Assembly (NCBI GenBank): GCA_018820855.1
Contig: JAHJNL010000040.1
Coordinates: 1 to 64,000 of the forward strand
Reading direction: 5' to 3'
Length of the DNA: 64,000 bases
From: Pseudomonadota bacterium
GTDB taxonomy: Bacteria; Desulfobacterota; Desulfobulbia; Desulfobulbales; Desulfocapsaceae
Made by a program: the position numbers and the translations under genes
The notes under the pieces: model-generated
Told to the model about the DNA's origin: nothing
What the model saw: only the letters and a program-made list of their open reading frames with translations
Database searches by the model: none
Part shown: positions 28,261 through 37,609 of the stretch, piece by piece
Layout: each line of letters starts with the position of its first letter
Numbering within the stretch: the first letter of the stretch is position 1

Positions 28261-28653
28261 CTACTTTTCTTCCACCGGGAATTTAGCACGGAACCATTCG
28301 CGCCATCCTCCCTTGAGAGCATAGACATCTGTGTATCCCTGGGCAATAAGCTGTTGTGCCAGACCGGCACTTGTCGCCTCGTGAGGTCAGGCGCAGTAGA
28401 GAAGCAGGGGCTTGTCTTTTGGGTAATGTTCGGACCACACTGCCAGCTGTTCTCCCGGAGCCCGAATAGCGCCCGGAATCTTGAATTCGCTGGCACTCCA
28501 GTCCCTTCCGGAACGTACATCAAGTATGGTGAGATCCGGAGAGTCCAGTCGGGATTTGAGTTCCTCTTTGCTCATGGTTGAAACATCGGCAGCCAGTGCC
28601 GGGAGAGTGGTGGCAATTAGAAAAAATGCGAGCAGGACGAAGAGTTTTTTCAT
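28261..28653 (-). CDS. Exported rhodanese-like selenoprotein (in-frame UGA)
   Basis: Reading the TGA at 28387-28389 as selenocysteine gives 130 residues. Signal peptide at about 1-22 (ALAAD), rhodanese start ILDVRSGRDWSASEFKIPGA near 43, active loop YC87A-Sec89-PHEATS, and a full C-terminal half (LIAQGYTDVYALKGGWREWF) ending at TAG. Cysteine homologues have YCxCPxExTS, so Sec replaces the second Cys. If translation stopped at the UGA, 41 well-matching residues would be lost. A near-ideal SECIS hairpin starts 17 bases after the UGA. Probably a periplasmic sulfur or selenium relay. It lies 18 bp after the APC-like permease gene. Confidence 0.88.
28356..28370 (-). promoter_or_regulatory. Bacterial SECIS element
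   Basis: On the minus strand GTGCC-GGTCT-GGCAC forms a 5-bp stem with loop GGUCU, starting 16 bases and reaching its loop 21 bases after the UGA. The loop matches the GGUC loop of the E. coli fdhF SECIS recognised by SelB, and the spacing is within the known range. Confidence 0.85.
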
Positions 28654-28671
28654 ACTGTTTTCTCCTTCAGG

Positions 28672-29907
28672 TTAAGGTGCGTGTTTATGGTGTCTCATTA
28701 TAAAGTACCAACAGGTGCTGAGTAAGCCACCGGCAAAGAGTACGGAAAAGATGAAGATGCTCATCTGCAATCTGTGCGGATCTCCAACAACCAGAGTGAT
28801 ACACGCGGCGATGAGCAGTAGTGTGCAGAAAAGAGACAGGTAGGGTATGGCTGCGGACACTTTTTGTACCCAATAGACAGCAGAGAGGCAGAGGAGACTG
28901 TAGTAGAGAAGCCAGAGGATGAGGGCGCTCCTGAGAAGTGATTCCAGGAGTTCGTCTCCTGCCAGTCCTGTAGCCATGCAGGTCCCGATTGCTGCTGAGA
29001 GGAAGAAAGGGAGAACCCATCTCTGCTTTTTGGAAGATAAAAATGCTGGGACTGTTTTTTCTCTGGACAGCGTGTCAACTATATTCCGGGTCAGAATCAT
29101 CAGCCCGTTTAAGGCTCCGCAGGTACCGAAGATAATCACAACCCCCATAAGCTGGCGGCCTGGCTCTCCAAGGATTTTTCTTGCCGCAGTCATGTAGGGA
29201 ATTGTGGAGGTGGCTAGTTTCTCTGGGCTAACATGGCCAAGGGAGGCGAGAATCCAGAGAAAGAAAATTATGAAGCCTGTGGTCAGAGCAAGGGGGAATG
29301 GTCTGGCTTTTTGTTCCAGGGACGAACCGTGTCCAACAAAAAGAAGCAGGAGGAGGCTGGCCGAGGAAAAAGAAAATCCAGTCGATTGCCGGAGTATTTC
29401 CGAGGCTGGTTTGTCAGGAGAAAAAACTCCGAAGAGAGATAGGGTCAGGAGGCCTCCCATGGCCAGGCCCACGAAGCAGACCTGCAGCCAAAGACCATAC
29501 TCTTTTCGCAAGAGTTGCAGGATGGTGAGCAGGGCCAGGAGAAGAAAGGAAAATCCGAAATTGGGAAACCAGTAGAGGAAGACCTCGTTTAAGGTATAGC
29601 CTGCTGTGACCAGGAGGGCAGTCCCTGCAAGTACCGTTAGAGGGAGGCAGGCTGCCAGGCAAAGAGTCGTTGCCGTAATGCTTCCGCCTCCATGCTGTAA
29701 AATGAGAAATTCCCGGCCTGGTGCAGGAGGGAGGCCTTCAGTCCTGAGGAGTTGGTTGCAAAGAACATAAAGAATGACCACTCCGATAAGGGAGGGAAAG
29801 GTTAACCAGCCTGTCTGGCCGCTTATGTTGCCTGCAATCACCAGAGACTCAGGAGAAAGTATCCAGCTGACTCCGAGGGCCAGTGAGAGTAGCAATGAGG
29901 ATTTCAT
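28672..29907 (-). CDS. APC-superfamily-like permease
   Basis: 411 residues with about eleven hydrophobic helices. It begins MKSSLLLSLALGVSWILSPESLVIAGNISGQTGW, the unwound first helix pattern of amino-acid permease relatives, and has GTCGALNGLMILTRNIVDTLSREK near residue 268. No substrate can be named. The ribosome site is weak. It sits between a ferredoxin gene 35 bp upstream and the selenoprotein rhodanese 18 bp downstream, in one leftward run. Confidence 0.7.
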   Translation of the reverse strand: MKSSLLLSLALGVSWILSPESLVIAGNISGQTGWLTFPSLIGVVILYVLCNQLLRTEGLPPAPGREFLILQHGGGSITATTLCLAACLPLTVLAGTALLVTAGYTLNEVFLYWFPNFGFSFLLLALLTILQLLRKEYGLWLQVCFVGLAMGGLLTLSLFGVFSPDKPASEILRQSTGFSFSSASLLLLLFVGHGSSLEQKARPFPLALTTGFIIFFLWILASLGHVSPEKLATSTIPYMTAARKILGEPGRQLMGVVIIFGTCGALNGLMILTRNIVDTLSREKTVPAFLSSKKQRWVLPFFLSAAIGTCMATGLAGDELLESLLRSALILWLLYYSLLCLSAVYWVQKVSAAIPYLSLFCTLLLIAACITLVVGDPHRLQMSIFIFSVLFAGGLLSTCWYFIMRHHKHAP

Positions 29908-29942
29908 TGTTTCATGGTTGGTTGTATATGGGAGAGAAAATT

Positions 29943-30128
29943 CTATGCCTCTTCAACGGTGATGGCGTCGGTCTCACACAGTTCTTCACAGGTATGGCAG
30001 CCATGACACTCATCTTTGTTTACCGGTGTGGCTTTGTTGTCTATCAGCGCGTAGACTTCGCCGGGACAACCCTCCACACATTCACCGCAACCATTACATT
30101 TTTCTTTATCAACAGTGAGTCGCCACAT
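29943..30128 (-). CDS. 2[4Fe-4S] ferredoxin
   Basis: 61 residues from MWRLTVDKEK; a longer frame exists upstream, but CCAGGAG sits 6 bases before this ATG. Eight cysteines form two complete CxxCxxCxxxC motifs (11, 14, 17, 21 and 41, 44, 47, 51), each binding one cubane cluster. A low-potential cytoplasmic electron carrier. It is the first gene of the run that continues through the permease, selenoprotein rhodanese, glk, TVP38 and flavoprotein. Confidence 0.95.
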   Translation of the reverse strand: MWRLTVDKEKCNGCGECVEGCPGEVYALIDNKATPVNKDECHGCHTCEELCETDAITVEEA

Positions 30129-30302
30129 TTTTAATTCTCCTGGCCGGAATCTCCATTTGTATCTTCCCGGGAAAAAATGAAGTTGATGGAAGAGAGGAAT
30201 GATTAACAAAAAGTATATGGCGCATCCAGCTGAAAATCAAGAAGACTCTTCTGGTTTGAGTTGATGCCCAAGGTTTAACTTCTTGGAAAACTGTTACAAA
30301 AT

Positions 30303-30331
30303 TTGACTGTTTCTTTTTCTTCCCCTACAAT
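30303..30331 (+). promoter_or_regulatory. Sigma-70-type promoter of the sensor kinase gene
   Basis: TTGACT (30303-30308), 17-bp spacer, TACAAT (30326-30331). Predicted start near 30338, giving a leader of about 90 bases before the kinase start. Confidence 0.7.
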
Positions 30332-30427
30332 GAACTGGATATCTCTATTTGTCACAGAGTATAATGTTAAGAATAGCCCCTAACTGAAAGATGAGTTAGT
30401 TGCGAACGACTCCTTATATAAGAACTG

Positions 30428-32965
30428 GTGCTTGATTTGAAGAATATAGCACATATCGTTTTTCTGGCTCTCTGGACTGCAGCTTTCGTGATGATCTTCT
30501 GTGGATCGTTTTTTTCCCCTCTATATGCCTATAAGGGCGACAAGGTAGCGGAGGGGCAGCTTCCATCTCTTGCTCTTACAGATGAGGAACAGAGCTTTCT
30601 GGAAAAGAAAGGGCAAATCACCATGTGTGTCGATCCCGACTGGATGCCTCTGGAAAAGATCGAGGATGGCAAACATGTGGGAATGGTCTCCGATTACATG
30701 GCCCTTTTCCGCCGGGCAATACCGGTACCCCTGGTGCTGGTTCCCACTAAGACCTGGGTGGAAACTATAGAGTATGGCAAGGCCAGAAAATGCGATATCT
30801 TCTCCCTGGCCATGTCCACTCCGGAGCGTATACATTATATGGATTTTACCCGTCCATATCTTCGTATTCCTCTGGTTATGGCAGCTAGGATGGAACGCCC
30901 TTTTATCGATGATATCACCGTTATCACTGACCAGAGACTGGGTGTGGTGAAGGGGTATGCCTTTGGAGAAATCTTGCGTAAACGCTATCCGAAGATGCAG
31001 ATTGTGGAGGTGGAGAATGTCGATAAAGGTCTGCAGCAGGTTGCAGAAGGTAAGTTGTATGGTTTTATCGGAACCCTTACCACAGTGGGCTATTCCATCC
31101 AGAAATCATTTTCCACCGAGTTGAAGGTAGCCGGGAAATTTGATGAGCGCTGGGAGCTTGGAGTAGCCACCCGAAATGATGAACCCCTGCTTCTCTCTAT
31201 CTTTGATAAGGCCATTGCCGCAATTGACCGGGAAGATTCTCAGCGCATTTTCAACCGTTGGATATCAGTCAAATATGTGCATGGTCGTGATTATAAGATC
31301 CTCTGGGAGGCCTTGGTTTTTGTTGTGATTGGTCTTGCGCTGCTTCTCTATCGAAATTTCACTCTCAGAAAATACTCCCGGCAGCTGGAGCAACAGAACC
31401 AGCAGATTTCGCAACAGTCAGAGCAGCTGCAACAGACCGAGCGGCAATTGCTTTTTACCCAATATGCCGTGGAGTCCTGCGCATTTCCCATTGTCTGGGT
31501 TGTTAACGGCAAGACCCTGGCAGAGACGCTCATCATCAATGCCAACAAGGCATCCACTGATCTTCTGGGTTACAGCCATGAAGAACTGTGTGCTCTCTGT
31601 ATTGATGATATTGATGTGGAACTTACCGAAAAAGCGTGGAAAGATTGGCTGGTGAATACCTCGGACAATCGGCATTCCCTCTCCATGAGGCGCACATACA
31701 GACGTAAGGACGGTTCTACTCTTCCTGTGGATATTTTTGTCAGTTACTTTGAATACCATGGACTGGAATATCAATTTTTCTTTTTTATTGATGTGAGTAA
31801 AGAGGAAAAGATGCAGGAGAAACTGCATCGCTCCATGAAAATGGAGATGATTGGCACCATGGCTGGAGGTGTGGCCCATGATCTGAACAATATCCTTTCC
31901 GGTATTGTCAGTTATCCAGAACTGTTGCTCATGCAGATTCCGGCTGACAGCGAGTTGCGCAAGCCTTTGGAAGCCATACATGATTCTGGAAAGCGGGCGG
32001 CTGATGTTGTGGCCGATTTGCTCACTGTGGCCCGTGGTGTTGCCGCTGCCAGAGAGAATACAAACCTGAATTCATTAATCCAGTCCTATCTCAATTCTCC
32101 GGAATATAAGCAATTGCATTTTCATCATCAGAAAGTCGAATGTGTAGCTGCTCTCGATCCGGAACTGTTTGAGATCTCCTGTTCTCCTGTTCATATAAAC
32201 AAATGTCTGATGAATCTTATTACTAATGCTGCCGAATCTGTGGGAGAAAGCGGTCATGTCTGGATTACGACCAGTAACTGCTATATAGACCAGCCTCTTG
32301 AGCGGATGCAGTTTATGGAACAGGGAGAATATGTGGCGCTTGCTATTGCTGATGACGGTCCCGGTATCAGAGAGGAGGACCTGCAACATATCTTTGAACC
32401 CTTTTATTCCAAGAAGGTCATGGGCAAGAGTGGTACCGGTCTGGGACTAACTGTGGTCTGGAATAGTGTTCAGGATCATGGCGGGACTATTTTTGTAGAA
32501 AGCGATAACAAAAAAACAACCTTTACCCTCTACTTTCCTGCCACGCGGAGCAAGGCGACGGGCAAGGCTGAAACGCTTGGAGTTACTGCCTTGCAGGGAA
32601 ATGGAGAGAAAATTCTTATTGTTGATGATGAGGCACAGCAGCGGGATATAGCAGAAAAGCTGCTGACCGTTCTAGGTTATACCGTGGATTGTGTGGAGTC
32701 GGGAGAGAAGGCCGTGGCGTATGTCCGTGTCAATCAGCCGGACCTTATCGTGCTTGATATGATCATGGAACCGGGTATGAATGGACGCAGAACCTATGAG
32801 GAAATCAGCGTTATCCGTCCGGGACAGAAGGCGATTGTTGCCAGTGGCTTTTCAGAAAATGAGGAAGTGAAAAAACTCCAGGCTCTGGGAGCAAGGACTT
32901 TTGTAAAAAAGCCATACACCCTGCGCCAGATAGGTCTGAGCGTTCAAGAGGCCTTGACTTCTTAA
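30428..32965 (+). CDS. Hybrid sensor histidine kinase with periplasmic solute-binding domain
   Basis: 845 residues. Signal/anchor at about 8-30, then a family-3 solute-binding sensor at about 60-285 (MCVDPDWMPLEK, DIFSLAMSTPERIHYMDFTRPY). A membrane helix at about 298-315, coiled coil, and PAS at about 345-460 follow. The kinase has phospho-His in MAGGVAHDLNNIL near 480 and ATP-binding DDGPGI and GTGLGLTVV. A C-terminal receiver has Asp in IVLDMIMEPG near 778. It senses a small solute outside and autophosphorylates. The GTG start lacks a clear ribosome site. The convergent response regulator at 32982 may not be its partner. Confidence 0.93.
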   Translation: MLDLKNIAHIVFLALWTAAFVMIFCGSFFSPLYAYKGDKVAEGQLPSLALTDEEQSFLEKKGQITMCVDPDWMPLEKIEDGKHVGMVSDYMALFRRAIPVPLVLVPTKTWVETIEYGKARKCDIFSLAMSTPERIHYMDFTRPYLRIPLVMAARMERPFIDDITVITDQRLGVVKGYAFGEILRKRYPKMQIVEVENVDKGLQQVAEGKLYGFIGTLTTVGYSIQKSFSTELKVAGKFDERWELGVATRNDEPLLLSIFDKAIAAIDREDSQRIFNRWISVKYVHGRDYKILWEALVFVVIGLALLLYRNFTLRKYSRQLEQQNQQISQQSEQLQQTERQLLFTQYAVESCAFPIVWVVNGKTLAETLIINANKASTDLLGYSHEELCALCIDDIDVELTEKAWKDWLVNTSDNRHSLSMRRTYRRKDGSTLPVDIFVSYFEYHGLEYQFFFFIDVSKEEKMQEKLHRSMKMEMIGTMAGGVAHDLNNILSGIVSYPELLLMQIPADSELRKPLEAIHDSGKRAADVVADLLTVARGVAAARENTNLNSLIQSYLNSPEYKQLHFHHQKVECVAALDPELFEISCSPVHINKCLMNLITNAAESVGESGHVWITTSNCYIDQPLERMQFMEQGEYVALAIADDGPGIREEDLQHIFEPFYSKKVMGKSGTGLGLTVVWNSVQDHGGTIFVESDNKKTTFTLYFPATRSKATGKAETLGVTALQGNGEKILIVDDEAQQRDIAEKLLTVLGYTVDCVESGEKAVAYVRVNQPDLIVLDMIMEPGMNGRRTYEEISVIRPGQKAIVASGFSENEEVKKLQALGARTFVKKPYTLRQIGLSVQEALTS

Positions 32966-32981
32966 TATATTGCTTCATCCC

Positions 32982-33668
32982 TCATGGGAGATGTTGGCAT
33001 TCCGTATCATTTTTCTGTTCTGCAAGATTTTTTTTATATGCAGCGATTCGATCAATTTCTTCTTCATAACAATCCGGGCAAAATCCGTGCGTAAATTCGG
33101 CATCGCTATGTTCTGAAATATACTGTTCCACCTGTTTCCAGTAGCCATTGTCATCACGCACCTTTTTACATCTGCAGCAAATGGGGAGAATACCGCTGAG
33201 CTGTTTGATCTCTAACAGAGCCCGTTCCAGTTGCACTTTTTTTTCCAAGATTATTAGCTGTTGCCGTCGGATGGTCAGGTGAGCCCTGAGCCGGGCCAGC
33301 ACTTTCTGCTGGTGGAATGGTTTGGTGATATAATCCACTCCGCCGGCCTCAAAACCGTGCAGTTCGTCATCAAGGCTATTGAGGGCGGTCATGAAGATAA
33401 CCGGAATGGCTGTGGTTGCCGGGTCTGCTTTGAGGCGGCGGCAGGTCTCAAATCCGTTAATACCAGGCATCATGACATCGAGGAGGATGATGTCGGGGAG
33501 TTTCCGGGAGACCAGTTGCAGGGCCCGCTCACCACTGTTTGCAATGAGGATGTGAAAATCCGCTTTCAGGAGGACTTTCAGAAGAACCTTCAGGTTGGCA
33601 GGCTGATCATCAACAACAAGAACAGTATCCTGAGAAGAGATGTCTGTCATTTTTATACTCGGATGCAT
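32982..33668 (-). CDS. Response regulator with C-terminal cysteine module
   Basis: 228 residues. Receiver at about 14-130 with acceptor Asp64 (ILLDVMMPG) and KPFHQQ, a coiled coil at about 135-160, then a tail with C164/C165/C167 and C197xxC200 around KKVRDDNGYWKQVE. The tail matches that of the regulator at 6652-8160 closely. No DNA-binding or enzymatic output domain, so the cysteine module is probably the output (inference). It lies 35 bp after a large hybrid kinase on the same strand and is its likely partner. Confidence 0.9.
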   Translation of the reverse strand: MHPSIKMTDISSQDTVLVVDDQPANLKVLLKVLLKADFHILIANSGERALQLVSRKLPDIILLDVMMPGINGFETCRRLKADPATTAIPVIFMTALNSLDDELHGFEAGGVDYITKPFHQQKVLARLRAHLTIRRQQLIILEKKVQLERALLEIKQLSGILPICCRCKKVRDDNGYWKQVEQYISEHSDAEFTHGFCPDCYEEEIDRIAAYKKNLAEQKNDTECQHLP

Positions 33669-33703
33669 AGGGGAAAAATTTTAAAATCTCGGAATGTGGA
33701 TTT

Positions 33704-36700
33704 TCAGCAATGCTCCAGTCCGTCATTGAGGAATTCTTCAAGTGCTTCAAAATTAAAGTTATCAATCAACTCTTCAACCTTTGTGCTGAACAGGGAATAC
33801 TGGGAAGCCTCAGCGTTGTTTTTCAGCTGTTTCATTATCTCGTGAATGGATATGATATCGCCGAGCTGCGCTTTTTCAAAGAGTTTCCAGAGCATTTCCT
33901 GGTTTGGAAAGAGGATATTGGCATTTTCCTGAATTGAGCGCTGTTCTTCTGTGAGCAGATATCGCTCAAGAATGTCACGTAATTTCTCGATGTTGATAGG
34001 TTTGGGGAGATATTCATTGAACCCTGCCGTGATGCATTGCTGTTCAATGCTGCCGTCACTGTCGACATGTGCTGATACAGCAATGATGGGAACTGTTTTA
34101 CACCCTCCGTGTTCGCGGATAGTGCGAGTGGCTTCATAGCCGTCAACTGTCGGCATGGAGAGGTCCATGAGGATCAGGTCGGGGTGGAATTCGTTGCATT
34201 TTGTTATGGCCTCTTTTCCGTGTACAGCCTCTTCAATGACGAACCCGTAAGGGGCCAGACAGGCCTGGAGCATTAACCGGTTACTGTCTTCGTCATCAGC
34301 CAAAAGGATTCTCTTCTCTTGAAATCCTGATACCGGATGAATGACAAGCTGATCCTTGTTGTCTTTCAGCTCCGTTGTTTTCATCGGTTCCTGTAGTGCT
34401 GCCACTTCAATGGTAAACATGAAACGGCTTCCCGGTCCTCCTGAACTGTCATTTTTGTCAATTGGGAGGGGGCTTTGGACCTGAAGATCCCCTCCCATCA
34501 GCCTTACCAGTCTGCGACTGATGGTTAGCCCAAGTCCTGAACCTTCTGCAGAGTGAAGGCGATCGCCCACCTGGCGGAACGGTTGGAAAATGGCCTCCTG
34601 CATTGGCTCGGGGATCCCTGTCCCTGTATCTTCCACAACAAAAGAGAGGTTGATCCGATCTTTCTTACCTTCCTTCGCTTCAGTCTTTACCGATAACCTG
34701 ACCCATCCTTTGTCGGTGAATTTGACTGCGTTGGAGAGAAGGTTCAGAAGGATCTGGCGTAATCGGTGGTCATCGCACTCGATTTCCGGAGGAAAATCAG
34801 GTGCCAGGAGGAGATGAAAGGAGATGTCTTTCTCTCTGGCTTTTACCCCGATAATGTTGGCTATGCTTTGCAGGAATTCTTTTATGGAGAAACTGGTCAG
34901 AAGCAGGTCTAACTTGTTGGCCTCTATTCTTGAGAGATCAAGGATTTCGTTGATCATCAGGAGCAGATGTTCTGCACTCTGATGGATAGTATTGATTCCA
35001 TCCTGCTGCTGGGAGGAAAGAGACTGGTCCTGGCGGAAAATCTGGGTGTAGCCCAAGATGGCATTCAAGGGGGTTCGCAGTTCGTGACTGGTGTTGGCAA
35101 AGAAGATAGTTTTGGCTTTATTGGCCTTCTCCGCGGCTTCTTTTGCTTCTACGAGTGTTTGCTCAGCTTCTTTACGGTCGCTGATGTCAAGAAGATAGCC
35201 ATGGAAGCGAATTATTTTATCATACTCATCTCGTATTACGGTTGTATTGTCCATAACCCAGATGACTTTTCCAAAGCGGGTGATGAGGCGATAGGGTTGA
35301 TGGGAAAGATGTGTTTCTCTACTGTGAGAAACAGTCCTGATCTCTTCGGTTACCTGGTTAAGGTCGTCCGGATGGATCAGAGAAGTATAGTCGATGGCTC
35401 CACTGAGAAAGGCGTTGTCACTGTAGCCCAGGATGTCGACAACATTGGGAGAGACCTGCTCAACCGGCATGTTTTCTTCGTTTTTCCAGGTAAAGGTGAC
35501 AACCGGCCCACTCATAAAGAGGTCCCGATCTTCCTGCAGTTTCAACTCAATCAGTTTTTTGTCGGTGATATCGCGGTTTGATATGCGGCGGCCCAGCCAT
35601 TTTCCGTCTTTGTTCCATGCCGGCCGGCACTCGTGCCAGATCCAGACGATATCGCCGTTTTTGTGGATAATGCGAAATTCGAAAAAAGAGAGACCACTCA
35701 ATATCTGCAGGTGTCGCCGATTATGATCGTTGACTCGTTGACGGTCGTCAGGGTGGATAATGCGTTGCCGGAGATCCGGATCTTCCATGAACTCCTGTAC
35801 TGTGTATCCGGTAATGCGTTCACAGGAAGGAGAGATGTATTCCGTTGTGCCATCGGGAAGCAGCCATATCTCCCAATCATAGGCATAATCAGCAACTGTT
35901 TGGAAGCGTTCCCGGCTTTTACGGACCTCTTCCAGGGTTTGGCGGATTTTTTCCTGCTTCTCTTCAATTATTTTTTCCAGTTTTTGGGTGCTGGCCTGCA
36001 TGCCCAGGAAGAGGAGGATTTCCACCAGGAGAAAACCGAAAATTCCATAATAGATATTGATTCGAATGGTCCGGTAAAAAGAGGAAAGTTCCTGTTGAAT
36101 GTCGTGCCAGAGGACAACATGTCCGGCATCGGGAAGTGAAGGATTTTTCTTGCCTTGGAAATCACGGAGTGGGAAAAAAGAGACATCGTAGGGGACGTTG
36201 TCAATTATTTGAGTGAAATGTTTTGGCCGGGCGATGGGGTGCTCCTGGTTGAACTGTTCCAGGATGTCTGTGATCTGAGAGTTGGTTGTGGATTCTACCA
36301 TGTAGCCGTTGATTGCAGGATTCTTTTGCAGTGATTTTTCAAGAAAATCCGGCCACACCCTGGCCTGTAAATGATCCAGGGTCAGGACTACGGCAATGTT
36401 GGTATCCTGACTTTCGGCCACCATATCCAGTGTCGTTTGAAAGGCTGTTCCGGCCTCAAGGGCTCCCACATACACCTCTTTTCCCAATTGATGATCAAGG
36501 GCAAAGACCGGTGCCACTCCCCTTATCCCCGAAGAGACTCGACCTGTTTCAAAACCTGTGGCCGGTTGATGATCTTCATTGACGGCCACAATGATATGAC
36601 GGATGTCCTGCAGCTGATCGCTGAACTTGGCAGGCCAATGGACGCGGAGAAAGGAGAGGGCACCAGGACCCAATTGAAAATGGAGTTGCCGAAAGTCGTA

Positions 36701-37087
36701 GAGTTCGGCAAGTTTTTTGTACGGCCCTTCCATGAGGGCATAGAGATCGCTGCGGATGGCGGCGGCGTTATCCTCGTTTCCGCTTTCTTCCTCTATCGCT
36801 TTTTTTCCATTTAGAAAGAGTTGCTGAATCCGTTCATCTTCGGCGGCAAAGGTGGCAAACTGCATCATCCGGATTTCGGTATCGGCCAGGGCCAGTTCGA
36901 AACTGGAATGGATCTTGGCATCGGTCAGATCGCAATTGTAGGTGAGTTCTGCTTTGGAGGCGCGGTAATTAATCCAGATAAAGAGAATATCAGAGATCGC
37001 AATAAACAGAGTCAGTGCAAAGAAGATTTTCCAGTGTTTTTTCATTCGCATCGGGCTTCTTTCCAGCAGTTGAGTGGAGATGATCAC
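33704..37087 (-). CDS. Hybrid sensor histidine kinase with Cache and PAS domains
   Basis: 1127 residues. Membrane helix at about 18-37, a large periplasmic dCache-like region at about 40-330 (LGPGALSFLRVHWPAKF, SGIRGVAPVF), second helix at about 338-358, coiled coil, and two PAS/PAC domains at about 390-510 and 515-650. The kinase has SHELRTPLNAILGY near 680, then NLLSNAVKF, DTGTGI and GSGLGLTIS. A receiver has Asp in LILMDLSMPTVDG near 980, and a helical C-terminus of about 90 residues follows. The start may be an internal Met (13 or 15) just before the first helix. The response regulator follows directly. Confidence 0.93.
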   Translation of the reverse strand: MIISTQLLERSPMRMKKHWKIFFALTLFIAISDILFIWINYRASKAELTYNCDLTDAKIHSSFELALADTEIRMMQFATFAAEDERIQQLFLNGKKAIEEESGNEDNAAAIRSDLYALMEGPYKKLAELYDFRQLHFQLGPGALSFLRVHWPAKFSDQLQDIRHIIVAVNEDHQPATGFETGRVSSGIRGVAPVFALDHQLGKEVYVGALEAGTAFQTTLDMVAESQDTNIAVVLTLDHLQARVWPDFLEKSLQKNPAINGYMVESTTNSQITDILEQFNQEHPIARPKHFTQIIDNVPYDVSFFPLRDFQGKKNPSLPDAGHVVLWHDIQQELSSFYRTIRINIYYGIFGFLLVEILLFLGMQASTQKLEKIIEEKQEKIRQTLEEVRKSRERFQTVADYAYDWEIWLLPDGTTEYISPSCERITGYTVQEFMEDPDLRQRIIHPDDRQRVNDHNRRHLQILSGLSFFEFRIIHKNGDIVWIWHECRPAWNKDGKWLGRRISNRDITDKKLIELKLQEDRDLFMSGPVVTFTWKNEENMPVEQVSPNVVDILGYSDNAFLSGAIDYTSLIHPDDLNQVTEEIRTVSHSRETHLSHQPYRLITRFGKVIWVMDNTTVIRDEYDKIIRFHGYLLDISDRKEAEQTLVEAKEAAEKANKAKTIFFANTSHELRTPLNAILGYTQIFRQDQSLSSQQQDGINTIHQSAEHLLLMINEILDLSRIEANKLDLLLTSFSIKEFLQSIANIIGVKAREKDISFHLLLAPDFPPEIECDDHRLRQILLNLLSNAVKFTDKGWVRLSVKTEAKEGKKDRINLSFVVEDTGTGIPEPMQEAIFQPFRQVGDRLHSAEGSGLGLTISRRLVRLMGGDLQVQSPLPIDKNDSSGGPGSRFMFTIEVAALQEPMKTTELKDNKDQLVIHPVSGFQEKRILLADDEDSNRLMLQACLAPYGFVIEEAVHGKEAITKCNEFHPDLILMDLSMPTVDGYEATRTIREHGGCKTVPIIAVSAHVDSDGSIEQQCITAGFNEYLPKPINIEKLRDILERYLLTEEQRSIQENANILFPNQEMLWKLFEKAQLGDIISIHEIMKQLKNNAEASQYSLFSTKVEELIDNFNFEALEEFLNDGLEHC

Positions 37088-37221
37088 GCTAATCCAGTTG
37101 GGAACTCTTCATCATATCCTAACGCAACTATTTTTAGAAAACAAAAACGGTGGTATTTTTAGCGATCTGAATTCAGGAGAGAAAATTCTATGTTCTGGAG
37201 GGATAGGGGTGAAAAGGAATC

Positions 37222-37599
37222 TCATTGCTCGGGGCTGTTCAAGGCCTTCTGTAACTTGCAGCCGGGGCTGAAGTTGACCTGTTTTTTTTGGGTTCCTGCA
37301 GATGAGAGGGAAAAGCTGCCGAATCCTCTGAGATGAACTGATTCTCCCTGAATCAGAACCTTGGTGAGTGCATATGCTAATTCCCGGAGAAACTTTTTTG
37401 TCTGCAGGGGTGAGAGCCCACTGCAGGCTGCGATAGGTTCGAAGGGCAAGCTGTTGTCAGCCTCCTGCGCCAAAAAACCAACCCCATTGCATTCAGGGCA
37501 GTCTTCATATGAAAGGAGAAAGCGGCTGACACCTCCGAAGTGGGTGGTCTGGCCGGTACCGTTGCAGCCGGGACAGGGGCGCATTTTGGAACTGTTCAT
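37222..37599 (-). CDS. Fusion of DnaJ-type zinc-finger repeats and an HU-like domain
   Basis: 125 residues. The N-terminus has two CxxC pairs (Cys9/12 and 34/37) with GxG spacing, CPGCNGTG and CPECNGVG, as in the DnaJ cysteine-rich region. Residues 62-121 look like a shortened HU/IHF domain: helices (LSPLQTKKFLRELAYALTK), GESVHLRGFGSF, then VNFSPGCKLQKALN as in HU termini. The long DNA-bending arms are missing. I do not know a described family with this pairing. It starts 10 bp after the HerA-like ATPase stop with AAGG ahead, so it is in that operon. A DNA- or nucleoprotein-binding role is inference. Confidence 0.75.
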   Translation of the reverse strand: MNSSKMRPCPGCNGTGQTTHFGGVSRFLLSYEDCPECNGVGFLAQEADNSLPFEPIAACSGLSPLQTKKFLRELAYALTKVLIQGESVHLRGFGSFSLSSAGTQKKQVNFSPGCKLQKALNSPEQ

Positions 37600-37609
37600 A
37601 AAGCCTTAG

